Shown here piece by piece: positions 13,454-24,583 of a stretch of DNA of 64,000 nucleotides (position 1 is the first letter of the stretch; the number at the start of each line of letters is the position of its first letter). Position numbers and translations under genes: made by a program. Origin of the DNA: Marchantia polymorpha subsp. ruderalis. Its lineage: Eukaryota > Streptophyta > Marchantiopsida > Marchantiales > Marchantiaceae. The notes beneath the pieces were generated by a model that ran no database searches, was not told the DNA's origin, and worked only from the letters and a program-made list of their open reading frames with translations. The stretch is from NCBI GenBank assembly GCA_037833965.1, contig AP031352.1, positions 1,592,501-1,656,500 of the forward strand, in the 5' to 3' direction.

Positions 13454-16400
13454 GAACACCCTCTTCTGGTAAGATTCACCATCTGCCTTGCATCAGTTGA
13501 GCACACCGACTAAGCGAAGCGACTTATGCAAAGTGCATGTATATTCTGCCTATGATCCAGATGCCCACTGATGAAAGACAGCGGCAGAAAAGGTATGGAT
13601 GGTAAGCTTGTTTTATCCAGCGCAGTTTTGTAATATCGTATCAAATCTGGTCCCATCATCATCTCACCTCTGTCGGTCACAAGCACTGAACGTGCAATTT
13701 TTTACAATTTACATTCTACATTCTTCACCTCATTTGATTCAAGGACTTCGGCACCAGAGTATGGAAGGATCAGTTATTGTTCCACCACTGTTTTTTTGCA
13801 ACTGCTTTTGGGTTTAAGGTCAGCCATTTCTTGACCCCATTACGTGTAGTTGCGAACGTACCTTTGAAATGCTCACGTGCATGAGGTAGGTTGAGTGTTG
13901 GAACTAGGTTATCCCAAGTTTCAGAGGACAGTTTCGTATGTCGAACTATGTCATCGTTTTGATGAGCAACGTGTGTTGCATTTCTCTTCGATTCGTAAAC
14001 CACAGGAGATTCGCTATCATGTTAAGTTAGAGGCAACCTACGATTTGCTGCAACATCTTTTCTGATTCATGCCGAAAGACGGCGATCCTTAGTTCACCTT
14101 AAGTGGTACATTTATTAATGTGAAGAACTGGTGATTCTTTGCCTAATTTATTTACATATCTTAGAGCTTTAGTCTCGCTGGAATCAGAAAGCATTTGTAT
14201 ACAGCAATTTGTGTTTCAACTCATCTGAGTCACACGCCCAGAATTGATGGCATGTCCTCTGTCTGCGCTCTAACAAAGAGGTATGTACATGTCACCCCAT
14301 TCATTATCATGACCAAAATATGCAAACAAGTTTCAGTAGAATACTGAAAACTCAAAACTTGCAGCTCAATATGTTTAGTTTTAAATACTCGTCATGGAGA
14401 CACACATTCATTACGCTCTTAAAACCACCAGCACGAAATCATGCACTTAGATGTCAAAAGTAAGCACTGATCAACCAGCAATGAAAGAGTATACTATCTA
14501 ACACCAAATAGATGTCCAGTTGAGCGATTCACAGCTCGTTGATTACTTCACACTTTAGTAAAGTTGGGGCACTAATGGTTGATCAGTAAGAATGTTTCAT
14601 TTCGCTGTGAATGCAAAAATTACATGCCTTGTTCTCAGTTACTTTGAAGGTAGGTTACATAGCCAGTACGGTGGACTTGGTTGTGAGTTTGTATTCCTTC
14701 ACCATCCCCATTCGTGAACTATAGTCTCCGAGGTATTCTATAAGCATAATTTCCTTCTGTTTGTTCCAGGAGCAGCTGTTTACTGAGTGTTGCCTTCAGT
14801 TGATTGTGAATGAGGTATGTGGTAATAAGGAATGTCGTGGGACTTCGACTTTCACCGTTAGAGGTAGGAAAAAGTGTAAAGTGACCTGGATAACTGCTCT
14901 GGCGTTTCAACTTCTGTTTACAAAGTTGAATATGTTTGCACCTTCAGATCAGGTGAAGGACATGTATGCTCTCCGACCACTTTCTTTGAGTCTAGGTCCA
15001 AATGTAAGCATAAACTACTAACAATAAATATCAAGCAGACCTACTTTGGCTTGACTATCACAACCGTTTTCCCAGCCCTGCTGCGTGCCACATAGCTCAT
15101 CAGGATCATTACTCATGTGGTTCAATCTGGCACAGAACTTCGTGATGTGTATATACGAAAACAATCATATAATGAGCAGGTGTAAGAGATTTGAATCTAA
15201 AGCTTCTGCCTTTTCTAGGTGGATGAAGCAAATGCGGCAGCTGGGTTTAAAAATCACCTTGCTTAAGCCCTGACACTCTCTCTCTAACTCTACAGAGTTT
15301 ACTGTATGACTCAAACATTGCAAAACTCTGACGCACATAGATTTATCTTAACTAAGGCCCTAAACACTGAAGGCTCCCTAACTAGGCCGTGCCAAAACCG
15401 TGGACTCTAGTACGTTTAAGTACTTGAGTTCCATATGTACCAATATTGACCAAAAAGGGCAATATGATTGGAATCCACAACTGATTGCTCTTAGAGATAA
15501 CTACCACTATTATAAAGGAGATAGAGTCAAACTTTCCCTTTTATAACTTAGAAGATATAAAACTAGAAATGATATGAACTGAAGGCACTTTGTGATCCCA
15601 ATTCAAATATATACGTACGTCTGCGAACTTCTTTCCTACCATACAACAAAATACAATACTCATCCGATACAACCCACAAAGTTACAGCATGCTTAGCAAA
15701 AGCATCCTAAACTGAACTGCAGCCAACTGCTGGACACGGGCAACAGGCAACGTACTTGGTCGTACTTGCTGTAATTTCACAGATAACAAGAGATCCTCAA
15801 AACATCATACACTGTAACAGCAATAAACCTCAAGTGCACATATATATTTCTGTGAGTGAAAATTTATATATTTCTGGACAGACAATGACCCCATCGACCC
15901 TCGTGATCATTCACAAGACAGACTACTGTAACCCCGATTCAAGAATTTGATGTCAAAGAAAGAAAACAGTGAGTAGTTTACAACTTACTGTTGTAAACTA
16001 CTAAGAGACACAAACCTTCAAACACAGCTTTCAGACCAGAGACTGCTAATCAACCATTTTACTAATCCTCAGCATAACTCACAAACAGATGAAAGAGCCA
16101 GCTCGCTGAGAACTAGGTGCCCCTTGAGGAACTTCCGAGGTACATAGTCAAGTCTTCCCATGTTTAACTCTGAAAAAAATGTCTTCTCTTTGTTTGCCTA
16201 TTGAATACAGCGTTTATGCTGTAAGTTATTACTCACAACCATATGCATGGTCACTTGACTCTATTGCTGAGGATACTACCTACAATTGGGTGTAGCAACA
16301 CATTCCTGAGATGCCCAAACGAACGTAGGGGCAGGGATGGTCACTGAGTACAAGAAAAACCTGGACACGTAATTGCTGTTCCGCATACCAATACCACTGC

Positions 16401-16548
16401 GAACGTGTGTTTTTTCGACCGCTCATTTGTCATGGAAATTGTGAGACCAAAGCAAAGTCACAGGTGGCTTGTATATCATCACTCCTCCTGGGTGGATCAG
16501 CTGGACTTACTTGATGAGTAAAAACTTCCGCAGAAGTACTGCTGAGGT
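13454..16548. other. 3' flanks between two convergent genes
   Basis: This region holds the presumed 3' UTRs of the carrier (from 13454) and of MPP alpha (below 16549 on the minus strand). ORFs here are short and lack motifs. A perfect hairpin at 15972-16002 is listed separately. Otherwise nothing is recognised. Confidence 0.5.
15972..16002. repeat. Perfect 13-bp hairpin with 5-nt loop
   Basis: The arm AGTAGTTTACAAC at 15972-15984 pairs perfectly with GTTGTAAACTACT at 15990-16002. It lies about 550 bp beyond the stop of the minus-strand MPP gene, so it could be in a long 3' UTR or simply be intergenic. Function is unknown. Confidence 0.8.
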
Positions 16549-18084
16549 CTATTGGAATCGGCTGGCAACGTGATCAAAACGTGGAACGTGGATGACATCA
16601 CCCCAGGAAGCCATAGTCAAGGGGGTCTGGATAAGCTTCTGTGAGATGCTAGTGATGTCTTTCAAGGTCAAGGACTGCACGGCTTCGATGAACTCGTTCA
16701 AAGGCTTTCGGTGTCCATAGGTAAGAATCTGTCGCCCGATATCCTCAGTGACCACGACTCTGGACTCCATATTCATCAAACCAGCTGAGATCGTTGAATT
16801 TTTCGCCCGATTCAACTCTGCCTCGGTAACTGAGCCGGGGGTAGCCACCATGATCATCTCCTTTGTGGCAATGTCGACGAGAGAAGGCACAAAGTCAGAT
16901 GACGAGGTGGCGTGAATTCCGAACAGACCGGTGTCGTTGTAAACGCTGTTGAAGGCTGTGAAAGATTGGACCTCCTCGTACTTGTTCAACACACGAGAGT
17001 AAAGTCGAGAATACATGCCTTTCCCGGGACCACCGGCGGAGAAAGAACCTCCTCCTCCCAAAAGGCTCTGCAGCACTGTCAATGCATACATGTCCTTCTC
17101 GTTTCTCCAACCTCCGGGAACCTCAAAGGCGATTGCTACATGCGTTCTTGGAGAATCTGCTGCCTGCCTCCAGTCACCTCCGACGTACTCTGTCTTTGGG
17201 GTGGACGGAGCAGAAACAGCGGGCATATCCGAGAGCAAAGGCTCGGCGATTGCCAGAAGCTCCTCGTGGTCAACTCCCGATGCGGCCAGAACAATTCTGG
17301 GAGCAGTGTAATTCTGGGCGACAAACTCAGCGACAGTGGCGCCATCCAATCTGACGAGGGCAGATTCCGGAGCTAGAAGATGATGACCTAATGCACCGTT
17401 GTAGCCAGCGGAATGCAAAGCCTCCAATAACACGCTTTGGGGGTTGTTCGCTACCTCGGCAATCTCGGCCTTAACTTTTTGCAGCTGCTCCTTTACCTCC
17501 CAGTCGAGGAAGAGAGGATTCCTGATGCTGTCGATCAAAAGCTCAACCATTTCAGGCATGTAGGTCTTGATCGTGTCACCGGTGTAAGCCATCTGTTCCC
17601 TCGATGCGTTGGCAAGGATGTTACCCCCGATAGCCTCGACCTCACGAACCAATCGGAAGTGACTGCGATTGGCAGTGCTCTTGAATGCCATGCGCTCCAG
17701 CAAATGAGTGACTCCGAAGTTGGAGAAATCCTCGTAGATTGAGCCCGAATCGATGTACACTCCGATGGTCGCGCAAGGACCCGCGGTGTCCTCGGAAGCG
17801 ATCTTGAGTCCATTGGGAAGAGTAGTCATCCTGGTCTGGCCGGGCTTCACCTGGTCGGGCAGAGCGGGGGGAAGTCGCACACCTTCGAGAGCTTCATACA
17901 ACGGCGGAACAGTCGTGGAAGGCTGATCTCCACCGAACCACGACATGAATCCTCCCTTCTTCAGCGTCTTCGCCAACGCGGGCACAGCCATCTCCTGAAT
18001 TCGGCTGGTGCCGATCTCCCTCTGCTGTTGCTGCAACCTGGCCAACCTCGCAAGGCGGCCCCGCCTCATGCTGGATCGCAACAT
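16549..18084 (-). CDS. MPPA: Mitochondrial-processing peptidase subunit alpha (511 aa)
   Basis: This is an M16-family protein encoded by one exon, of the usual length for plant MPP alpha (about 500 residues). The N-terminus MLRSSMRRGRLARLARLQQ is arginine-rich and lacks acidic residues, as expected of a mitochondrial presequence. The M16 core starts near residue 85 (TTLPNGLKIASEDT). The position of the catalytic HxxEH motif reads HLLERMAFKST, so the zinc site is degenerate, as is normal for the non-catalytic alpha subunit. The glycine-rich substrate loop GGGGSFSAGGPGKGMYSRL (near residue 345) is intact. In plants the MPP subunits also serve as core proteins of the cytochrome bc1 complex. It should therefore act in the inner membrane with MPP beta to cleave presequences. 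Its 5' flank is CA- and CT-rich. Confidence 0.95.
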   Translation of the reverse strand: MLRSSMRRGRLARLARLQQQQREIGTSRIQEMAVPALAKTLKKGGFMSWFGGDQPSTTVPPLYEALEGVRLPPALPDQVKPGQTRMTTLPNGLKIASEDTAGPCATIGVYIDSGSIYEDFSNFGVTHLLERMAFKSTANRSHFRLVREVEAIGGNILANASREQMAYTGDTIKTYMPEMVELLIDSIRNPLFLDWEVKEQLQKVKAEIAEVANNPQSVLLEALHSAGYNGALGHHLLAPESALVRLDGATVAEFVAQNYTAPRIVLAASGVDHEELLAIAEPLLSDMPAVSAPSTPKTEYVGGDWRQAADSPRTHVAIAFEVPGGWRNEKDMYALTVLQSLLGGGGSFSAGGPGKGMYSRLYSRVLNKYEEVQSFTAFNSVYNDTGLFGIHATSSSDFVPSLVDIATKEMIMVATPGSVTEAELNRAKNSTISAGLMNMESRVVVTEDIGRQILTYGHRKPLNEFIEAVQSLTLKDITSISQKLIQTPLTMASWGDVIHVPRFDHVASRFQ

Positions 18085-18119
18085 GGTTCCAATCCAATCC
18101 TCCGCCTCCCAACGAACTC

Positions 18120-18450
18120 ACACAAATCCCTACGAGCACACACAGACACACACACACTCGCACACACACACAACGACGCCCAAGCACGAGACTAAGAAGA
18201 CGAAGAAGGAAGGAAGGTCGAGAGCGACGGCTCTCCTCGCGCCTACGCCCTACGCATGCCGACGCAAATATAACCAACCGGACGACCTCTCGAGAAAGAG
18301 AGAGGATGAAAGGGACGGGACGGGACGGGACGGAAGAATTGGTTGCTCTCGTCGAGTCCTAAAGTCCTGCGCTCCTTTCTGTCTTTGTCTGAGCTTCGTC
18401 GCTCCCTCCCTCGCTCTCTCTCCCTCTCTCTCTCTCTGTCTCTGTGTCTG
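18120..18450. repeat. CA-rich and CT-rich low-complexity tracts upstream of MPP alpha
   Basis: A (CA)n-like tract lies at about 18133-18176 and a (CT)n tract at about 18408-18446. Both are just upstream of the MPP start on the opposite strand, where they read as GT and GA tracts. Such GA/CT tracts are frequent in plant core promoters and 5' UTRs. Overlapping ORFs on both strands here are artefacts of low complexity. Confidence 0.7.
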
Positions 18451-20613
18451 CGGGTGGAGTCGATGGAGCGCAGCGATCGGCGCTTCGCACTGGGACGAGC
18501 TCGACCCTTCCCTTCCCTTCCCGTCCTCCCACTGCTCCACCCTTCGTCCCTCTCTCACTGTGGTCGACCGTGACCACTGCGTCGAAGTTTACACAACCTC
18601 GTCGGTCCCTTGTGCTCCTCGGCTGACTATATCCGGGAACCGAACCTTGCAGTGGGCCCGGCCCCTGGCCTACTGCGTATGCGTCTGCACTGTGTCCAGT
18701 CCGTGGTTATTTCTTCACAGCTCGAATTCTTCTTCCCTTGAAAAAGGTGACAGATTAATCGAGTGATTATTTCACATGTTGAACTTCTAGAACCGTGGAG
18801 GACATGAAAGCAAATTGCAGTGTGGAAATTTGGTGAAAATCCATTTTCTATATTTTTATTCTTCAAAATCCTGAGTTTGTATGTGAAGCCAGAATAATTA
18901 GCCACGCCCGTGACAGATTTGGGCGAACTGTGTAGTTTGAGGCTGGCCGACTGTAGTATTGGCATCCAGCTTACTGTTGCGGGTAAGTTAGATCCTTTCC
19001 TTTATTTAGAGCATCCGCCAATTGGGTGCACTTGCATCCTTACTTTGTAAATAGTTGTTGCACTTGCCGAGCTCCGAGACAGCTAGTTCCGACAAGCGAC
19101 ATTGCCACATAGATCCTCATCGTTCCTTGTATTTCTAATCTGTCATCTTGAATCATCTTCAGGTCGTGGCAAATTTTCAGAACCTACTCGTACCTCCTTT
19201 GATTTCTCTTTTCTGAAATTTGTTCAAAGATCTGGTCACTTTCTCAAGCGCTTTTTCACTCCGCGCAGATGCCGGGATGAAAGGTTAATGACTGGATACG
19301 TTATACGCTATTTGAACAACGCATTATCCAACGAGGCTTTCGGGACGTTGTTTACTTCAAGACGTGTAAACAAAACAGAACCACCATGATGGCTTCAACG
19401 ATTAGTCGCCCGCACTGTTATTAGCGAACAAGAGCTTTGTCCTTTATTTATTGGTCGAATAAAACTTATGGTTTGTTACTGGAAAATTAGTTTTCTTTCC
19501 CACCATAAGTAAGGTGCACATATTTTCTCGACGTCTGAACAGTGGATTTATTCATATATCGCGCTGAGTGTATTTGTGTATTTCAGCTTCTATTAAGGAA
19601 ATGGAGATGTCTCGAAGTGTCTAGCTTTGAGATTTGGTACAATGTTATTTTCCGGCCAGAATTACCTGTTCAGAATTTATTACTCACGCGACAGCAGGTT
19701 TAAGAGCTTAGAAGTCCAAGTGCCGATTGATTCACACACACCATCAGAAGCTCATAAGTAATCGGCTGGCCACTCAGCTTACTATGTTCGTACATATCGG
19801 CATTTTCTCAAAAGGTGGAACTGCCTCGAAGTGTCTGGCTTTGAAATTTGGTACTGCATAAACCTCCGGACAGTATCATCTGTTCAGAATTACTAATGTT
19901 GAGGAAACGGGTTTACGATCATAGACGTATCGGTGAACGCACAAACAGTATCAGAAGCGCATAAGCAGAATCGGCTGGCCAGTCAGTAAAACCAGCCAGT
20001 TATAATTTGATAGACTGCTTACGACGAATGCCTTCCCCGAGGAAGGTGGATTCGAGCTGTTAACCGTCTACTCTCGCCTACAAGTTCGCACGGGGCCAGT
20101 CACTTTGAACAACAGTTCATTGAGAATTGTCATTTGAGTGTGCGGATCGAGTTGAGTGCGTCGGCAGACTTTGCATTGTGACATGTATAACAGACGCGAC
20201 CGAGGTAAATCGGATGGGGATAGACGACTAACGATACACGAGTGTTTATCTGGACATCGAAGAACAAACCCATTGAGACTTTACCTCGAGACAATCTGCC
20301 GAGAAGGCGTATTGCCGAATGTATACTTTGGGTTGATAGCTCAAAAGAGCCGGTACACCAGGACGTGATAGTACAAGAGTATCATCAGGAGTTTCGACAG
20401 GCCGAAAGTACTCGGGTGAGAATGCGTGGTATACAGGGAATGGGAGTATACATGGAATGCAACGTGAAACTGAGGGGCGGACCACGTTCTCCGCAATGAA
20501 TGTATGAAATCAAAAAGAATGTTAACAGCGGCCTTACGGCAATCTAATGACAGAACTAATTTCCGAAGTAAATGTACACTCAGCCAGCACTGCAATTCGT
20601 GGCATTCTACCTA
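18451..20613. other. Intergenic region with a diverged tandem duplication
   Basis: The region holds a diverged ~175-bp duplication (19602-19986, listed separately). A plus-strand ORF of 85 codons at 20242-20499 reads in a coding-like way (for example DNLPRRRIAECILWVDSSKE) but matches no family I know. No other gene is supported. Confidence 0.4.
19602..19986. repeat. Diverged ~175-bp tandem duplication
   Basis: Copy one is 19602-19777 and copy two 19815-19986. Both start with CTCGAAGTGTCT(A/G)GCTTTGA(G/A)ATTTGGTAC. Both carry CTGTTCAGAATT in the middle and end with ATCGGCTGGCCA(C/G)TCAG. Many substitutions and indels separate them, so the duplication is old. No function is visible. Confidence 0.75.
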
Positions 20614-21972
20614 TCAGCTCAAATCTAGGAGCTCAATGACGTAATCTGTGGGTGCCGTGGGGACATGAACCCTCGTTTTGATGGCCGCGGCATATCTACG
20701 GTATCTAAGATGATCGACAATTCCAATTAAAGGGGTGAGGTGAGTACTTAACTCAACCAGCGGTTGCACCAACTTTCTCATGGCCTTGACAACGGCATGG
20801 TAATCAGATGACAGAACGAATTTGGTGTAGTTACATTCTAGAATGACACTGGTCCAGAACAATACCTGGTTCATGGACGGTACACGCCCAAGTTTAGGCG
20901 TTGGGTAGCGTGCTAACTGTGAAGAATATCGCTCCACCCACTTGCACAGGTACTGTAGAAGACTTAGTAATTGCGGTGGTTCGAGTTTGGCTACCACGGA
21001 GGTCAAAACTGATTCGTCCTGATCAGAGGCCACAAGTTGATGAATACAGAGCTCGGGTGCGGAAAAACCATCGATAGCGTTTGCAAGCGCCAGAACAGTG
21101 GCCGGTGATGGAGGTTCTCCACTTTCGGAGGCAACTTCTTTCCGGTTCTTGTAAACCTGTATCTTCGATAAAGCAAGCCGCTTCCACTCTCCCTTGACGA
21201 CTTGAAACGACTTCGGAGTTCTCTCCATACTACGTAGGAAAAACACAAGAATGGAAAGGAAGTCCTGTGGTGCCAGGTCGGGACCATATGTAATGCAGTG
21301 GCACAGAGTTCGAGCCTGCTGATCCTCGATAGCGCTCTCAACAATTCTCGAGCAGTCACGAGTGTCGACAACTCTTCTTTCGAGTAGGATATGAACCATA
21401 CTCCATAGTCGCAACAGGGCACAACACTGGAGCAGAGTACTGATCAACCTCGGGCCTAGCCTAACAGCGACCGCTCTCACCAATGATAGAGTTGACCTTC
21501 TATCTACAGGACTGACAGATCCATTACTGTGAGGTCCGTCAACAACATTCCCCTCGCTTTCTCCTCCTACAGTCCTACTTTTCAGAGACTCTAGGTGGGG
21601 TTTAAGCAGCCCTAAAAAAATTTCCTCTGTAAGTGCTCCCTTCGCCTCAAGCTTTTGCTGGAGATCTCTAACTAGCTCCCTCTCTTCGTAGAAAAACTTG
21701 CTGGCTGCTTGGTCTTCCTCAAGACCTTCCTCAATCTTTTGAAGGACATCTCCGACAAAGTCGTTCTTCTTGATCTTCTTGAAGTCCTTGGGATCCTTGA
21801 TTGTATGTATCCACGATTGCTCGACGATTTTAGGGTAGTGGAGAGAGTCACGAGAAACGATGTCGTGATCGCCCAGACTTACGGCAGCCTTGACAACCTC
21901 CAGCCATGTTTTTTCTACCTTATCAGGCGCAGTCTCCATACCTACGGAACGGGAGAATCCATGAGATGACAT
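20614..21972 (-). CDS. Conserved-looking protein, possibly NOL11/Utp12-type ribosome-biogenesis factor (452 aa)
   Basis: A single-exon ORF of 452 residues, with a second in-frame Met at residue 12. Residues ~50-135 are charged and helical (KDFKKIKKNDFVGDVLQKIE, KFFYEERELVRDLQQKLEAK). After an acidic/polar linker, residues ~165-440 are a leucine-rich helical domain. Its end, VVAKLEPPQLLSLLQYLCKW followed by ILECNYTKFVLSSDYHAVVK, resembles the C-terminal helical domain of t-UTP/SSU-processome proteins (Utp12-like, NOL11). That assignment is my inference from pattern, not a firm match. A telo-box 790 bp upstream, typical of plant ribosome-biogenesis promoters, fits. No WD repeats are present here, so if it is NOL11-like the N-terminal propeller is missing. 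It could also be an unrelated plant-specific helical protein. Confidence 0.7.
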   Translation of the reverse strand: MSSHGFSRSVGMETAPDKVEKTWLEVVKAAVSLGDHDIVSRDSLHYPKIVEQSWIHTIKDPKDFKKIKKNDFVGDVLQKIEEGLEEDQAASKFFYEERELVRDLQQKLEAKGALTEEIFLGLLKPHLESLKSRTVGGESEGNVVDGPHSNGSVSPVDRRSTLSLVRAVAVRLGPRLISTLLQCCALLRLWSMVHILLERRVVDTRDCSRIVESAIEDQQARTLCHCITYGPDLAPQDFLSILVFFLRSMERTPKSFQVVKGEWKRLALSKIQVYKNRKEVASESGEPPSPATVLALANAIDGFSAPELCIHQLVASDQDESVLTSVVAKLEPPQLLSLLQYLCKWVERYSSQLARYPTPKLGRVPSMNQVLFWTSVILECNYTKFVLSSDYHAVVKAMRKLVQPLVELSTHLTPLIGIVDHLRYRRYAAAIKTRVHVPTAPTDYVIELLDLS

Positions 21973-22486
21973 ACTAGGAGAAAGGAATTAAGCTGCCATA
22001 GAATCATGTCAATTAAAATTTCTGTCAAATGCAGCTCCCAGCACAAGAAGTGTAACCGCGAGATTATGTGAACTCGACATCAAGTTCTTGCACAGCATAT
22101 GAACTAAGTGGCAATAGAAATACCAGTAAGCCTTCGAAGTGTGCTATCCATATTACACCTATTGCAAAAAATATTCGTCGATTACACTTCTCAGTCCAAG
22201 CAAATTTAAGAAAGAGAAAACATGAAAACGACAGCTTCGAATTTTGCACATCTGATGAACTTCAAGGTCACAGCGTGATACCAGAAGCCTTCGAACGTGT
22301 GCAGCATTGTAGCACCCATGAATTGAAAACTACAGACTGCTTATTATCGGGATTTGCAAGAGCCTGCACACCTTCATTCGGCTGAATCGCAGATATTGAC
22401 ATCCCTCCCATGCCTTAGCATTGCCTGTTCATGTGCTGTGAGAAAGGCTCATTCACCTCAGACGTGAGCATTTCATAACAGTTAAC

Positions 22487-22678
22487 ATGGAGGTGTCCAG
22501 AGTGATGTCAAGTGAAAGACGTCGACACCGCACAGAGAAAAAATTCTACGATCTTCGAGCTGGACAGAACAGTGTGAGATCGCCTTCGTCCGGTTCCAGC
22601 TTGTCTGCAAAGGGAGATGACAGTGACGTTCCAATCGGCCGAAAACCCTCACGAAAGAAACTATCAAAGTGCCTATAG
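22487..22678 (+). CDS. Possible small basic protein (63 aa), uncertain
   Basis: An open frame of 63 codons rich in Arg, Ser and Lys (MSSERRRHRTEKKFYDLRAG, ending SRKKLSKCL). It lies on the opposite strand within the presumed 5' leader of the 20614-21972 gene. Composition looks coding-like, but there is no domain and no clear promoter. It may be a small divergent gene or a chance ORF. Confidence 0.2.
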   Translation: MEVSRVMSSERRRHRTEKKFYDLRAGQNSVRSPSSGSSLSAKGDDSDVPIGRKPSRKKLSKCL

Positions 22679-22764
22679 ACGACAATGATTGAGAAGTGGT
22701 GGGAAATGAAGGGAGAGGATCACAGGAACCCTAATTAAGTGGGGAGCCATCCGCCGTCGATCGG

Positions 22765-22773
22765 AAACCCTAA
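22765..22773. promoter_or_regulatory. Telo-box AAACCCTAA
   Basis: The sequence AAACCCTAA occurs at 22765-22773, and a partial copy ACCCTAATTAAG lies at about 22727. On the minus strand it reads TTAGGGTTT, the usual orientation near the start of plant ribosomal-protein and nucleolar genes. It suggests that transcription of the minus-strand gene starts near 22.75 kb, with a long 5' leader. Confidence 0.5.
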
Positions 22774-24538
22774 AATCTGAAGGCTAGTTTTGCGTTTTGA
22801 TCGTGGTGGAATTGAGAACTGTGGTTTAAGAATACAACAACTTCTGTAATGGTGCCAACTCTACACAATGCTGTACTGTAGCCTTTAGTTTTCCTTCCTT
22901 TATCGTTTTTCTCCGTGAACGTCACTGAATTAAATTTTATGTTCCCCTTCAGCAGTGTAGTGGAAGTAGTTCTTTCATTTACCAATTCAATCAAAAAAAG
23001 TGCGAAGACGCACAGTTCGGAACATCCATTCTATATTATATCCTTCCATTTTCATTATTGAGAAGACTTGATTATTGAGAAAGATTGATTGATAGCGAAT
23101 TCAGAAAGAAGTCAGTGTCCACCAAAGTAGATGATCAAGTTAATGCATTTAAGAAACGCGCATATATTCTAATAGATGAAAGACATGTAAAACGAATATA
23201 TTCGGATATCGAGTTCGCTTCATACACCAGAAATGTAATAGGTCGATTCACCTCTAGATTCTGTAAGTAATTAACGCAACAAAATGTTATTGAATTTTTT
23301 ATACCTCTTGGTGTAGGATGAGGTTAAATGGTATTCTCATCCTCTTGGCTATATAAGTAAGAGTCACTTCGGCACTAGGATCAATTCATGTCATTATTTG
23401 TCTATGATTGTTTCAACTTGTTGTTGTCAAATGTGGCACTGGAAATAATCATAATAAATAATAAATCCAGTAAATCCTATATCACTGCTAAAATATGTTT
23501 CTCAAAATTATGAAGATCATTAATAGCTCAATGTGAAGGTGTTATTCATAAAGATAAGACTGATTATATGATAATAAAAATTTGTGGCATTTTTTTAATA
23601 GGTGATGATAAAAGGTGATTAGTGTTAGATACGTCAAAATTTTAAACTATTTTTCTAACTAATAGCTTATTCATTTAACTGAACTGAAAAAAAATAAAAA
23701 AATTGTGACTTACAACATTATCCCTTTTATGTATCTAGGTATATCCATTCATGATCAACATTCAAGTTCTTGTTGCAATCCGTATTCATCTTTGATCTAT
23801 ATAGATTTTTTATAGATTTGTATGCTTCAAGAAGTTAACCTTTCAAATCTTTATTCTTGTTGAGATATCCCCTGGTGCAATTTGCAACCTCACATTAAAT
23901 CAATTACTAACCTCACATTAAACAACTGAATCCACTCCGACCGTATGTCACCTGGCTGACGGTTGGGGCCTTCATACGTACACTGTTCGGGTCTCACCGT
24001 TATGCATATCGTTTGGGCCTACGAACACTAAAATTGATTGAGAGGAGTTGGTTTGGATACAAAGTACCAGTAACAAATCTTGGCTTTTTCGCCTCGACTC
24101 TCTTCAAACCCTCGCTCCTCTTGCATGCTGATCTTCTTCCCTTTGACATCACAAGAGCCAAGAGCGTGAAGTGCATCTGTCATATGCCGCAACATGCTTT
24201 GGACTAAAACTCAAGGAGTGATTTCCGAGCTAGCCGTCGATATTAACTTTGCTGTAAATTATGGCGAATGGGCATAGAGAATTCGACATCAGAGTGGAAG
24301 GAGATTCTTTCTTTAATTATGTCCGGAAGTAGAATTTATTCTATTTCATCTTTCCCTCTAGTTTTGTTTACATATTCGAGTGGTCTGTCTTTGATCAGGT
24401 GAGGGAAGAGCTTCTCTTTGTTGTGTTTACAATCGTTCACGGCTCTCTTCGATGGTATCTGCTCTGTTGTCTTTTGAGGGACATCGTGATAAAGAGGTGG
24501 ATAAAATTTGAAGTGTGGCGGGCGCTGACCCCAGGTCG

Positions 24539-24583
24539 TTTCTCATATTAGTCAAACTTCTATGGTTTGGCTAATATGAGAAA
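24539..24583. repeat. 19-bp inverted repeat with 7-nt loop
   Basis: The arm TTTCTCATATTAGTCAAAC at 24539-24557 pairs with GTTTGGCTAATATGAGAAA at 24565-24583, with a single mismatched position. The stem is AT-rich. It could be a small fold-back element or a local inverted duplication. Confidence 0.8.

Noticed and set aside
16912..17376. 154-codon plus-strand ORF
   Set aside because: Antisense shadow of the well-supported MPP alpha coding sequence.
18008..18766. 252-codon plus-strand ORF
   Set aside because: It is antisense to the MPP start and runs through CA/CT low-complexity DNA (PYEHTQTHTHSHTHTTTP and long Ser/Leu runs). It is an artefact of composition.
23275..23460. Possible solo LTR starting TGTAAGTAATTAACG with TATA-like CTATATAAG
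   Set aside because: No matching 3' end, partner copy or target-site duplication could be found in the window.
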